DNA of 64,000 bases, taken from assembly GCF_000428845.1 (NCBI RefSeq), contig NZ_KE386806.1, positions 66,185 to 130,184 on the forward strand. The letters run 5' to 3'. Source of the DNA: Dyadobacter alkalitolerans DSM 23607 (GTDB lineage: Bacteria; Bacteroidota; Bacteroidia; Cytophagales; Spirosomataceae). The notes under the pieces were generated by a model, which was not told the DNA's origin, did not search any database, and saw only the letters and a program-made list of their open reading frames with translations. Position numbers and translations under genes: made by a program. Shown here piece after piece: positions 53,901 to 62,123 of this stretch (its first letter is position 1; each line of letters opens with the position of its first letter).

Positions 53901-56026
53901 CCAGATGCCGAAATGTTGCTGATCGTGCCCAATGTAGGACCGCCAGGGCAAGTGCCTGGGTTAATCGTAAAGTTTGAAGTGCTTACCGAAGATACGCAGT
54001 CACCACCTTCAATTTCAAGAGAATAAGTGCCTGCACCTAATGTTGCAAATGACAACGCAGCAGAATTTGAGGTTAAATTACCTGTTTTTCCATTTCTGAT
54101 AATGTTTCCGCTTTGCTTAACACGCCATGTGATATTCGGAACACCCACAGCATTAAAATCAACAGTCAGGCCAGATGCCGAAACATTCCTAAGCCCGGAA
54201 ATTGCGGGGCCGCTTGCGCAGTTTGGTGTTGACACCGTGAAGTTAGATGAACTAACAGCAGAAGTACAGTTGCCACCTTCAATCTCCAATGTGTAACCAC
54301 CAGCTCCAAGGCTTCCGAATGTGATAGCCGCTGAATTGGAGCTCAAAGTGCCCGTTTTTCCGCTTGCCACCGTGTTGCCATTTTGTTTCACGCGCCATGT
54401 TACTGTAGAAACGCCTACACCGTTGAAATTGAATGTCAAGCCAGTAGCTGAGACACTCGTAATGCCAGAGATCGATGGGCCGCTTGCGCAGTTCGTCGAG
54501 CCGATGGAGAACGTTTTAGAACTTACTGTTGAGATACAGTCGCCGCCTTCAATTTCCAAAGTATAATTTCCGCCGCCGAGTGTTGCAAATGAGATGTCAA
54601 CCAATGAAGAAGTCAAGCCAGGAGTCTTACCGTTACGAACTACATCCGCACCGGATTTGATTCTCCAAGTAATGTTAGGAACGCCGTTACCGTCAAATTG
54701 GAAACGCAGACCTGATGCCGAAATGTTGCTGATCGTGCCCAATGTAGGACCGCCAGGGCAGCTTCCGGGAACGACAGTGAAATTAGAAGTACTAACAGAA
54801 GAAAGGCAATCACCACCCTCGATTTCAATCGAGTAAGTGCCTGCACCCAGACTGTTAAAGGAGATCGATGCCGAGTTTGTGCTTAGGTTACCTGTTTTTC
54901 CGTTTCTAACAACATTACCGCTTTGTTTCACGCGCCATGTCAGGTTAGGAACACCTGAACCGTTGAAATCAACAGTAAGGCCGGTAGGGGAGACGTTTCT
55001 GACATTTGAAATAGATGGTCCGCTTGGGCAATTAGCCTGGTTTATCGTAAATGCCTGCGAGCTAACTGATGATGCGCAATCACCACCTTCAATTTCCAAA
55101 GTATAATTTCCGGCTGCCATTGAGCCGAATGAAATATCAACATTTGTAGAAGACAAATTTCCTGTTTTACCAGATCTCAGAACATTGTTCCCGGATTTTA
55201 TTCTCCAGTCGATGTTAGGAATGCCGTTGCCAGAGTACGAAAAGCGTAAAGCAGTTTGCGAAATATTGGTGATCGTTCCCAAAGTAGGACCGCCAGGACA
55301 GTTAGGCTCAGGGTTTACTACCGAGTCAGGGTTTTTAGGAAGTTCGTTCCAGAAGCAGCTGAGGACCTCGTTATAGTTCAATGAAAATCCCATATTCGGG
55401 TTCATAAAACTTCCGTTTTCACCTTCGAGCGTCTGACGGATCAAACCCATTGAGATTGCATCCCTGCTGTATCCGTTCGTTTCACGGTGAAAGTTCACAC
55501 GAAGCAAACCATCCTTGATGATTGCATATTGAAATGTTCTTACACCATCACCACCCTTATACGTTCCGAGCATTAAGCCATCTGTGATAGGCTTATTGTT
55601 ACAAGGAATCATATTTCCCTGCTGCGTGCCCAGATAGGTGTTACCCATTGTACTCGGGTCGATGGAGTTGATACAAGTATTAACAACCCGGTTTCCCTCC
55701 GTGTTGTTAGGGAACTTGTTGTTGTCCATGTGAAGCAGAATGGCCGTATTCTCAAAAGCCTCATTCTTACGGTTTGGATCCGGGTTACCGTCCCATCTGA
55801 TGTAAATCCTGTTTTGGTGGATAATCGTGTAAACCGGCTTTCCACCCACGTTTCCAAGGAATTCGTCGTGCGTCCACTTTAAAGGTTCATTGGTCCCGGG
55901 TTTGATCCCACAATAAACCTGCGATGCTACAGCCAATTGATTTTTCCGTAACGCATCATCCGAGGTTGCCGCCATGAGGCCGAGCAACCCGCTCGCGAAA
56001 ATTAACTTCTGTAAAAGTTTCATCAA
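50969..56026 (-). CDS. Large secreted repeat protein with type IX sorting tail
   Basis: 1685 residues. Signal peptide (KLIFASGLLGLMAATS), an N-terminal domain of about 220 residues, fourteen tandem 90-residue beta-rich repeats (each with two Cys, in N-C-x-x-G-P and E-G-G-D-C motifs), a fibronectin-like segment (IARFAAAPAEEGVELSWNV), and a C-terminal tail SPNPVRDVVNVEF...FFKVR of the Por secretion type. It would be exported by type IX secretion and attached to the cell surface, perhaps as an adhesin. The repeats are near identical at DNA level. Terminator at 50916; promoter-like sequence 225 bp upstream of the start. Confidence 0.9.
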   Translation of the reverse strand: MMKLLQKLIFASGLLGLMAATSDDALRKNQLAVASQVYCGIKPGTNEPLKWTHDEFLGNVGGKPVYTIIHQNRIYIRWDGNPDPNRKNEAFENTAILLHMDNNKFPNNTEGNRVVNTCINSIDPSTMGNTYLGTQQGNMIPCNNKPITDGLMLGTYKGGDGVRTFQYAIIKDGLLRVNFHRETNGYSRDAISMGLIRQTLEGENGSFMNPNMGFSLNYNEVLSCFWNELPKNPDSVVNPEPNCPGGPTLGTITNISQTALRFSYSGNGIPNIDWRIKSGNNVLRSGKTGNLSSTNVDISFGSMAAGNYTLEIEGGDCASSVSSQAFTINQANCPSGPSISNVRNVSPTGLTVDFNGSGVPNLTWRVKQSGNVVRNGKTGNLSTNSASISFNSLGAGTYSIEIEGGDCLSSVSTSNFTVVPGSCPGGPTLGTISNISASGLRFQFDGNGVPNITWRIKSGADVVRNGKTPGLTSSLVDISFATLGGGNYTLEIEGGDCISTVSSKTFSIGSTNCASGPSISGITSVSATGLTFNFNGVGVSTVTWRVKQNGNTVASGKTGTLSSNSAAITFGSLGAGGYTLEIEGGNCTSAVSSSNFTVSTPNCASGPAISGLRNVSASGLTVDFNAVGVPNITWRVKQSGNIIRNGKTGNLTSNSAALSFATLGAGTYSLEIEGGDCVSSVSTSNFTINPGTCPGGPTLGTISNISASGLRFQFDGNGVPNITWRIKSGADVVRNGKTPGLTSSLVDISFATLTGGTYTLEIEGGDCISTVSSKTFSVGSTNCASGPSISGITGVSATGLTFNFNGVGVSTVTWRVKLNGNTVANGRTGSLSSNSAAITFASLAAGNYSLEIEGGNCTSTVSASNFTIATPNCASGPAISGLRNVSASGLTVDFNAVGVSNITWRVKQSGNIIRNGKTGNLTSNSAALSFATLGAGTYSLEIEGGDCVSSVSTSNFTINAGTCPGGPTLGTISNISVSGLRFQFDGNGVPNITWRIKSGADVVRNGKTPGLTSSLVDISFATLGGGTYTLEIEGGDCVSTVSSKTFSIGSTNCASGPSISGITNVSATGLTFNFNGVGVSTVTWRVKLSGNVVASGKTGTLSSNSAAITFASLAAGNYSLEIEGGNCTSTVSTSNFTVATPNCASGPAISGLRNVSASGLTVDFNGVGVPNITWRVKQSGNVIRNGKTGNLTSNSAALTFATLGAGTYSLEIQGGDCVSTVSSSNFTINAGTCPGGPTLGTISNISASGLRFQFDGNGVPNITWRIKSGADVVRNGKTPGLTSSLVDISFAALGGGTYTLEIEGGDCISTVSSKTFSIGSTNCASGPTISGIANVSATGLTVNFNGVGVSSVTWRIRQGGAIVANGTTGNLSSNSAAITFAALNAGSYSLEIQGGNCVSTVSSSTFNVTTVDNRLPCEYGPILKSVYNQTETGLIFNFHGNNVASIDWKIMQGNTVMRSARVNLTSDRPQISYAALERGDYTLQIEGGSCKSSVQTMAFKIDAVLPIYIARFAAAPAEEGVELSWNVTDEQNGKGFEVIRYDSQVKVPNVIGELPLSDKRVGEYKFVDKSPVYGNNYYQLKMVDQDGKFLSSRIVTVRYEAITGAFVSPNPVRDVVNVEFISKSAGKGRVETYNISGIKLNSAEQDVVEGKNTLPLNVTGLNEGHYFLKVYYGNQEMNMRFFKVR
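51521..55303 (-). repeat. Fourteen 270-bp repeats in an 810-bp higher-order pattern
   Basis: Each 270-bp unit codes for 90 residues. Units fall into three types (CPGGPTLGTISNIS, CASGPSISGITSVS, CASGPAISGLRNVS) that alternate B-C-D; the trio of 810 bp is repeated three times with very high identity. The first, second, thirteenth and fourteenth units are divergent, as expected for older array edges. Confidence 0.9.
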
Positions 56027-56604
56027 TGTTTAAAAAGTAAATGTTTGAAGAATTAAATGAATGGGTTAGTTAAAAAAAGCATAAGAAAAGACTCCGGGAA
56101 AGGGAGTTTTGGCGTTTTCAGTTGAAGGGACGAACCCAATATTGAAAATCTTATGGTAGGAGAGTGCAACTAGTTGAAAAAGAGTAGTTAATGACTTTTG
56201 GAAATAATTGATATAACGAATAGAATACGTTTGTAGAAGTATAATCTGTCGAAATGTAGTAATTATTTTGTTAGTAGCAAGAGGGAAAATTAAAATATTA
56301 AGAAGATATAATAATCGTAAAATAAAAAGTTCCACTTCAACTACGTATTATTTTCGCCCATAATCTGCGCTGGCAGGCCGGGAGGCTATTTTTCCTGTTA
56401 TTACAAATTCACAACAGCTCCGAAAAAAATTTTACGCTGTCATTTGTCTTGTTAACAGACCGTTAGTTCCTCTCGAAATCTGTGTAGCACAAAAACTTTT
56501 GTCTGTAATTTGGAAGGATATTTTAAAAGTGTACCTTTGCACCACGATTGAGGAACGGGACACGAGGAAAGAAGCTGAGGTTTAGCAGCAAAACATAACC
56601 AACC
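56027..56604. other. Intergenic region between repeat-protein gene and tRNA-Lys
   Basis: 578 bp without a credible gene. On the minus strand, CTTG (56278-56281), 19-bp spacer and TACATTTC (56251-56258, one mismatch) form a likely promoter for the repeat protein with a leader of about 215 nt. A weak hairpin (AAAACTCC...GGAGTCTTTT) lies in that leader at 56087-56113. Confidence 0.45.
56509..56539 (+). promoter_or_regulatory. tRNA-Lys promoter
   Basis: TTTG at 56509-56512, 19-bp spacer, TACCTTTG at 56532-56539: exact Bacteroidota promoter consensus. Leader of about 60 nt to the tRNA. Confidence 0.85.
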
Positions 56605-56677
56605 GATTCCGTAGCTCAGCTGGTAGAGCAATACACTTTTAATGTATGGGTCCTGGGTTCGAATCCCAGCGGGATCA
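56605..56677 (+). tRNA. tRNA-Lys (TTT)
   Basis: 73 nt. Acceptor GATTCCG pairs with CGGGATC; D arm GCTCAGCTGGTAGAGC; anticodon stem ATACA / TGTAT with loop CTTTTAA; T arm CTGGGTTCGAATCCCAG; discriminator A. Followed by a short hairpin terminator. Confidence 0.97.
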
Positions 56678-56681
56678 CAAA

Positions 56682-56705
56682 GGCGCCTCAAAGGGCGCTA
56701 TTTTT
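56682..56705 (+). terminator. Terminator after tRNA-Lys
   Basis: 5-bp GC stem (GCGCC / GGCGC) and following TATTTTTG, directly after the tRNA. Confidence 0.7.
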
Positions 56706-56715
56706 GTTTAATTGC

Positions 56716-56818
56716 AATCTCATAGCTCAGTTGGAAGAGCAATACACCGGAACGCCGGCCGCTTTTAATGTATGGGTCTTGGCGGTGCCGCGATCGGCTT
56801 TGAATCCCAGCGGGATCA
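56716..56818 (+). pseudogene. tRNA-Lys-like sequence with two 15-nt GC-rich insertions
   Basis: Aligned with the tRNA-Lys just upstream, the D arm, anticodon arm and T arm 3' half are almost identical. A 15-nt insertion at 56748-56762 splits the anticodon loop before TTTTAA, and a second net 15-nt insertion at about 56783-56799 splits the T arm. Both inserts can fold into a 4-bp GC hairpin (CCGG-AACG-CCGG and GCCG-CGAT-CGGC). The acceptor 5' strand is degenerate (AATCTCA). It is probably a pseudogene, but the paired identical-length inserts are odd. Confidence 0.75.
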
Positions 56819-56842
56819 CTTGAAGAAATAACAAAAAGCATC

Positions 56843-56878
56843 AAAAGCCTGTAAATCAAAAGATTAGCAGGCTTTTTT
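56843..56878 (+). terminator. Hairpin downstream of tRNA-like sequence
   Basis: AAAGCCTG and CAGGCTTT arms, partly extended by AATC/GATT, then six T residues. Confidence 0.75.
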
Positions 56879-57005
56879 CTTTCCGCATTACCCCAAAATA
56901 TTCAATTTTCTACAAATTTTTGATGCGTAATTCGGTGAGTTCGAGGATCTGCAAACTTCCCTGCAACAATAGGGCGCGCGAACCTAGCCACAATCCCAAC
57001 AACCC

Positions 57006-57040
57006 GCTTTTTGGCTAAACCAAAAGCAGATATGGCTAAA
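57006..57040 (+). promoter_or_regulatory. Candidate operator: hairpin and TGGCTAAA direct repeats
   Basis: TGGCTAAA occurs at 57012-57019 and 57033-57040, 21 bp apart (two helical turns), and the first copy is within the imperfect palindrome TTTTGG(CTAAA)CCAAAA. The position upstream of the epimerase and AraC genes suits an AraC-type binding site (inference). Confidence 0.4.
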
Positions 57041-57089
57041 TGAGGGCGAATGGCGCCAGCGATCTTTGCATAAACAAAAAGGATCAGTT

Positions 57090-57989
57090 ATGCGTGTATT
57101 TGTTACGGGAGCCACGGGCTTCATTGGCACAGCCATTGTGCGGGAATTAATTGGAGCGGGCCATCAGGTGTTGGGACTGGCCCGTTCGGAGGCTTCGTCT
57201 CAAAAGCTTATCAATGCAGGTGCGGAAGTTCACCGGGGCGATCTGGAAGATCTTGATAGCCTTCGCAGCGGTGCGGCACATGCCGACGGCGTAATTCATG
57301 CCGGTTTCATCCATGACTTTACCCGGCTTGCGGAAGTTTGTCGGGCAGATAGTGTGGCGATTGAAACGATCGGTAACATATTGGCGGGTTCCGACAGGCC
57401 TTTTATTGTAACGTCCGGTTCCGCATTGGTAAGTCCGGGAAGGATAGCCACCGAAGATATCATTGCGCCGGTCAATCCGGCCTGGCCGCGGGCGTCCGAA
57501 CAAGCGGCAGATGCCGTAGCGACATTGGGAGTTAACGCTGCAGTTATCCGCTTGTCGCCATCGGTACATGGCGAAGATGATAATCATGGTTTTGTTTCCA
57601 TTTTGCTCAATATAGCGCGTGAAAAAGGAGTCTCTGCTTATGTTGGCGACGGGCAGAACCGATGGAATGCAGTTCACCGCTTTGATGCGGCTGCACTATA
57701 CAGACTCGCTTTGGAGCATGGCACATCAGATGCTGCTGCCCGGTTTCATGGTGTTGCGGAAGAGGCGATTCCAGTTAAAAGCATAGCGGAAGCGATTGGC
57801 AGACAGCTGAATATGCCCGTCGTGTCGGTTGCCCATGAAGCAGCGGCCGAACATTTTGGCTGGTTCGCTCATATGGCGGCTATCGATTGCCCGACATCAA
57901 GCAAGCGCACGCAGGAGCAATTGAACTGGCATCCGACGCATTCAAGCTTGCTTGCTGCTATTGAAAGCGGAATTTATACTAAAAACTAA
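57090..57989 (+). CDS. NAD-dependent epimerase/dehydratase-like SDR protein
   Basis: 299 residues from ATG 57090 (an upstream TTG at 57066 is not needed). Cofactor motif FVTGATGFIGTAIVREL, then GDLEDLDSL and the VIRLSPSVHG region. The usual Y-x-x-x-K is not obvious, so it may be an atypical short-chain reductase or NmrA-like redox sensor. It precedes a damaged AraC gene by 47 bp. Confidence 0.8.
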   Translation: MRVFVTGATGFIGTAIVRELIGAGHQVLGLARSEASSQKLINAGAEVHRGDLEDLDSLRSGAAHADGVIHAGFIHDFTRLAEVCRADSVAIETIGNILAGSDRPFIVTSGSALVSPGRIATEDIIAPVNPAWPRASEQAADAVATLGVNAAVIRLSPSVHGEDDNHGFVSILLNIAREKGVSAYVGDGQNRWNAVHRFDAAALYRLALEHGTSDAAARFHGVAEEAIPVKSIAEAIGRQLNMPVVSVAHEAAAEHFGWFAHMAAIDCPTSSKRTQEQLNWHPTHSSLLAAIESGIYTKN

Positions 57990-58036
57990 GTGACAGGCGG
58001 TTTGCAACCTAAATAATCTCGAACTTTATCAGTGCT

Positions 58037-58961
58037 ATGAACAGTAAACAGCTTTTTCATTTTCGTACGATTACCGAATACCACCGCGCCGCGGGCCTGC
58101 CCAAGCCGACTCACCCGCTGATCAGCCTGGTGCACATGGAGGATTTGAACAAGCCGATGGCCGAAGATGCATTCAGTATGATCTATGATTTTTATTCTAT
58201 AGCCATGAAAAGGGTGACAAATACTAAGTTCAAATACGGCCAGCAGGTTCAGGATTTTGATGAGGGTGTGCTTTTCTTTATGTCGCCAGGCCAGGTTTTT
58301 GCGGTGGAAATTGAGAGAGGAAGTGGGAGCCATAAGCGTGAAGGATGGATGATCCTGATCCACCCGGACTTTTTATGGAACACCCCCCTGGCCAAAACCA
58401 TCAAGCAATACGAGTTTTTCAATTACTCAGTTTACGAAGCACTGTTTTTATCAGACAAGGAAGAAACGATGCTCAACGCCATCGCTCAGAGCATACAACA
58501 AGAGTATCAGGGCAATATTGACCGGTTCAGTCAAAGTGTGATCATTGCGCAGCTGGAATTGTTGCTGACCTATTCGGAAAGGGTTCTACCAGCGCCAGTT
58601 CATCACGCGAAAGGTTACCAGCCACGAGATCTTGTCCAAGCTCGAAGACTTGCTTACCGATTATTTCACCAGCGGTGCGCTTGTTGAGAAAGGCCTGCCA
58701 AGCGTTACGTATATTGCTGAAAACCTCAACATTTCACCAGGTTACCTGAGCAGTCTGCTGAAATCGCTGACCGGCCAGAATACGCAACAGCACCTTCATA
58801 ACAAACTAATCGCACTGGCGAAGCAGAAGCTTTCTACTACTAACCTGTCTGTTAGTGAGATCGCTTACGAGTTGGGGTTTGAACATCTGCAATCCTTCAG
58901 TAAACTCTTCAAGACAAAAACCAATTTTTCTCCAATGGAATTCCGGCAGTCCTTTAACTGA
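58037..58961 (+). pseudogene. AraC-family regulator broken by a +1 frameshift
   Basis: The N-terminal half (MNSKQLFHFRTITEYHRAAG...) is the cupin-like sensor. After LLLTYSER (58580) the frame is lost; the GGG at 58581-58583 has one G too many. Reading on in the shifted frame gives FYQRQFITRKVTSHEILSK, then a complete AraC helix-turn-helix pair (SVTYIAENLNISPGYLSSLL and SVSEIAYELGFEHLQSFSKLF). Without the shift the product would be about 308 residues. Either a pseudogene, a slippage-controlled gene or an assembly error. Confidence 0.85.
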
Positions 58962-59042
58962 GACGTTATCAGGAATTGCATGTGGGTGACGAGTATCCTT
59001 CGTCTATAATGTCCAAAGGAAGCCGCTGGCAGACAGGGTTTT

Positions 59043-59111
59043 TTTGTCGCGATTTGCCCTTTTATTTGTCGTGATTAGCCCTTCGTGGTCATACATGGAT
59101 GGGTAAATTTG
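59043..59111 (+). promoter_or_regulatory. Activator-type direct repeats and promoter of GyrI-like gene
   Basis: Two 19-bp direct repeats (TTTGTCGCGATTTGCCCTT at 59043-59061 and TTTGTCGTGATTAGCCCTT at 59065-59083; 17 of 19 identical, 22 bp apart) end next to CTTCG (about -33). The -7 box TAAATTTG is exact at 59104-59111. This is the layout of an AraC-type activator site; the adjacent AraC gene is the obvious candidate. Confidence 0.65.
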
Positions 59112-59137
59112 TAGGATAAACAAATGACAAAACCATC

Positions 59138-59635
59138 ATGCTTTCAGAACCTACCATTCAGCGCCGCGGTGAGCTGCATTACCTGGCCATCGCAGAAACC
59201 ATTCACATGCAGCAAATCCCGGATGTGCTGCCGCCATTGATTCCTGCAGTTATGCAATACATGGAGGATCGCGGCATTAAAGCTGCTGGACCGGATTTCT
59301 TCCTATATAAATCAATGGACCAATCCGGCGAGATGGATTGTGAGGCTGGTTTTCCTATAAACGAGGCTGCTGAAGGCGATGGTTACATTCGTGCCGGTGT
59401 TTTTCCAGCAGGAAATTATGCAAGCATCATTTATACGGGAGACTTTAAAGATATGATGCAAGCGCATGTCGCGCTGGAGAATTACATTAAGGAGCAGGGA
59501 CTTGTCGAAAAGTCGGCCACGGAGAACGGCAGAACGGAATGGGGTGGACGTACGGAATTTTATCTGGTCGATCCGGAGTTGGAACCAAACCCGGAAAAAT
59601 GGCAGACGGAAATTGTTTTCCTGCTCGAAGACTAA
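59138..59635 (+). CDS. GyrI-like small-molecule-binding protein
   Basis: 165 residues of the GyrI/AraC-effector-binding fold, without DNA-binding domain. Motifs are LAIAETIHMQQIPDVLPPLI, MDCEAGFPINEA and YASIIYTGDFKDM. It may bind a hydrophobic or cationic ligand. Directly downstream of the AraC direct repeats, so likely a regulated target. Confidence 0.82.
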   Translation: MLSEPTIQRRGELHYLAIAETIHMQQIPDVLPPLIPAVMQYMEDRGIKAAGPDFFLYKSMDQSGEMDCEAGFPINEAAEGDGYIRAGVFPAGNYASIIYTGDFKDMMQAHVALENYIKEQGLVEKSATENGRTEWGGRTEFYLVDPELEPNPEKWQTEIVFLLED

Positions 59636-59702
59636 ACCAAGGAATAGATTTTTCCTATTAATTTATAGAATTAATCGATTGTGATTATCCTTTCCAAAAG
59701 CA

Positions 59703-59723
59703 TAACTTGCCAACCACAAGTTA
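59703..59723 (+). promoter_or_regulatory. Inverted repeat upstream of katG
   Basis: TAACTTG - 7 nt - CAAGTTA, 35 bp before the katG ATG. It could be an operator or leader hairpin; I cannot assign it to OxyR or PerR. Confidence 0.35.
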
Positions 59724-59757
59724 AGATGCATGAGCTTTTCAACTATAACCTCATAAA

Positions 59758-62034
59758 ATGGATAAGGATTTAAATAACATTGACAAATGCCCGTTTCTGA
59801 ACGGCTCTATGGACAGTCATGCTGCCGGCGGTGGCACCAGAAACCGCGACTGGTGGCCTAACCAATTGAAGCTGAACATTCTGCGCCAGCATTCATCCAA
59901 AACTAACCCGCTCGAAGCGGACTTTGACTATGCAGAAGCATTTAAAAGTCTTGACCTGCAAGCTGTAAAGGCGGACCTGACAGCGCTTATGACGGATTCC
60001 CAGGACTGGTGGCCAGCGGATTTCGGACATTACGGGCCGCTTTTCATCCGGATGGCCTGGCACAGTGCAGGAACTTACCGGGTGTTCGATGGCCGCGGTG
60101 GCGGTGGTTCGGGACAGCAACGTTTTGCGCCGCTGAACAGCTGGCCGGACAATGTCAGTCTCGACAAAGCGCGTCGTTTGCTTTGGCCTATCAAACAAAA
60201 ATACGGACAAAAGCTTTCCTGGGCGGATTTGCTGATCCTTACGGGTAATGTTGCCCTGGAATCCATGGGCTTCAAAACATTTGGCTTTGCAGGCGGTCGT
60301 GCAGACGTTTGGGAGCCCGATGAAGACGTTTACTGGGGAGCGGAAACCACCTGGCTGGGCAATGATCACCGTTATGCAAAAGGTGTAGCAGGCGTTGCCG
60401 GACATGGCGTTGTATCATCAGACGAAAACCCAGGAGAGGGCATCCACTCGCGGACGCTCGAAAAACCGCTTGGCGCTGCGCATATGGGCCTTATTTATGT
60501 AAACCCGGAAGGGCCGGATGGAAATCCTGACCCTGTTGCAGCAGCAAAAGATATTCGCGACACATTTGGCCGCATGGCAATGAACGACGAGGAAACGGTT
60601 GCACTGATTGCGGGTGGACACAGTTTTGGTAAAACCCACGGCGCGGCTCCTTCGGATCACGTAGGTAACGAGCCTGAGGCGGCCGATGTAGATGCACAGG
60701 GATTGGGATGGAGCAACAGCTTCCGTTCGGGCCGTGGCGCGGATACGATTACCAGCGGATTGGAAGTAACCTGGACAACCACACCGACGCAGTGGAGCAA
60801 CAATTTCTTCGAAAACCTGTTTGCATTCGAATGGGAATTAACAAAAAGCCCCGGAGGCGCGCACCAGTGGGTTGCCAAAAATGCAGGCGACATTATTCCG
60901 GATGCATACGACAGCAGTAAGAAGCACGCTCCGACCATGCTGACCACTGACCTGGCATTAAGGCTGGACCCAGAGTACGAAAAAATATCAAGACATTTCC
61001 TGGAAAATCCGGACGCATTTGCAGATGCATTCGCCCGTGCGTGGTTCAAGCTTACGCACCGTGATATGGGTCCGCGTGCGCGTTACCTGGGACCGGAAGT
61101 GCCGGAAGAAGTGCTGATCTGGCAAGATCCTATTCCCGCGGTTGACCATACGTTGGTTGATGCCGGCGACATTTCCGCTTTGAAATCGAATATCCTTGCA
61201 TCAGGTCTCACTGTTTCTGAACTTGTTTCCACAGCCTGGGCTTCGGCTTCTACATTCCGCGGTTCGGACAAGCGCGGCGGTGCCAATGGTGCACGCGTTC
61301 GCTTGGCTCCCCAAAAAGACTGGAGAGTGAACAATCCGGTGCAATTGCAGAAAGTGCTGAGCGTTTTGGGAAGCATTCAAGGCGAGTTTAACAGCACGCA
61401 GACGGGCGGCAAGAAAGTGTCCCTGGCCGACCTGATCGTTCTGGCCGGATCCGCAGCTGTGGAAAAGGCGGCTCAGGAAGCAGGTCATGCCGTAACTGTT
61501 CCTTTCACGCCCGGCCGCATGGATGCTTCTCAGGAGCAAACAGACATTGAATCAGTAAGCTATCTTGAACCTGCTGCGGATGGTTTTCGTAACTACCGGG
61601 GCACAACTTATGCGGTTTCAACGGAAGAGTTGCTGATCGACAAAGCACAATTGCTGACATTAACAGCACCGGAGCTGACGGTTCTGGTGGGTGGATTGCG
61701 CGCACTGAGCATCAACTTCGACGGTTCCAAAAATGGTGTGTTTACAGAACGTCCGGGTAAGTTGACCAACGACTTTTTTGTCAACCTCTTGGATATGAAC
61801 ACTTCCTGGAAAGCCATGGGTGAGGACAAGGAAGTGTATCTCGGAAGCGATCGCTCCACAGGGCAGCCTAAATGGACGGCAACCCGCGCGGATCTTGTTT
61901 TCGGTTCCAATTCTGAGTTAAGGGCTGTTGCAGAAGTATATGCAAGCGCCGATGCAGGTGGCAAATTCGCAAAGGATTTTGTGGCGGCATGGACAAAAGT
62001 GATGAATCTGGACAGATTTGATCTGACCAAATAA
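59758..62034 (+). CDS. katG: Catalase-peroxidase
   Basis: 758 residues, full length with both peroxidase-like domains. Distal site FIRMAWHSAGTYR (catalytic Arg, Trp, His), Tyr in GLIYVNPEGPDG and Met in FGRMAMNDEE for the Trp-Tyr-Met adduct, and proximal His in IAGGHSFGKTHGAA. It detoxifies hydrogen peroxide using a haem. No signal peptide. Terminator follows. Confidence 0.97.
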   Translation: MDKDLNNIDKCPFLNGSMDSHAAGGGTRNRDWWPNQLKLNILRQHSSKTNPLEADFDYAEAFKSLDLQAVKADLTALMTDSQDWWPADFGHYGPLFIRMAWHSAGTYRVFDGRGGGGSGQQRFAPLNSWPDNVSLDKARRLLWPIKQKYGQKLSWADLLILTGNVALESMGFKTFGFAGGRADVWEPDEDVYWGAETTWLGNDHRYAKGVAGVAGHGVVSSDENPGEGIHSRTLEKPLGAAHMGLIYVNPEGPDGNPDPVAAAKDIRDTFGRMAMNDEETVALIAGGHSFGKTHGAAPSDHVGNEPEAADVDAQGLGWSNSFRSGRGADTITSGLEVTWTTTPTQWSNNFFENLFAFEWELTKSPGGAHQWVAKNAGDIIPDAYDSSKKHAPTMLTTDLALRLDPEYEKISRHFLENPDAFADAFARAWFKLTHRDMGPRARYLGPEVPEEVLIWQDPIPAVDHTLVDAGDISALKSNILASGLTVSELVSTAWASASTFRGSDKRGGANGARVRLAPQKDWRVNNPVQLQKVLSVLGSIQGEFNSTQTGGKKVSLADLIVLAGSAAVEKAAQEAGHAVTVPFTPGRMDASQEQTDIESVSYLEPAADGFRNYRGTTYAVSTEELLIDKAQLLTLTAPELTVLVGGLRALSINFDGSKNGVFTERPGKLTNDFFVNLLDMNTSWKAMGEDKEVYLGSDRSTGQPKWTATRADLVFGSNSELRAVAEVYASADAGGKFAKDFVAAWTKVMNLDRFDLTK

Positions 62035-62067
62035 GCCAGTTTGTTATCCAGGTTGCTTTTTATAAAG

Positions 62068-62104
62068 AAAGGATCGTACCGGTTAGCCGGGGCGATCCTT
62101 TTTG
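62068..62104 (+). terminator. Terminator of katG
   Basis: AAAGGATCG pairs with CGATCCTTT across 16 nt, then T residues. Confidence 0.88.
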
Positions 62105-62123
62105 TTATTTTATATTTTGTAAA

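Noticed and set aside
51891..55106. Regular 80-90-residue open frames on the plus strand
   Set aside because: They repeat with the 270-bp period of the large repeat gene and are antisense shadows of its codons.
56452..56691. Minus-strand open frame with GIRTQDPYIKSVLLYQLSYG
   Set aside because: It is the antisense of tRNA-Lys, a well-known source of false protein annotations.
56716..56818. Integration site (att) reading of the duplicated tRNA 3' end
   Set aside because: The GAATCCCAGCGGGATCA duplication fits an att repeat, but no integrase or mobile cargo lies nearby.
59703..59723. OxyR or PerR box before katG
   Set aside because: The inverted repeat is real but matches neither known consensus; listed only as an unassigned repeat.
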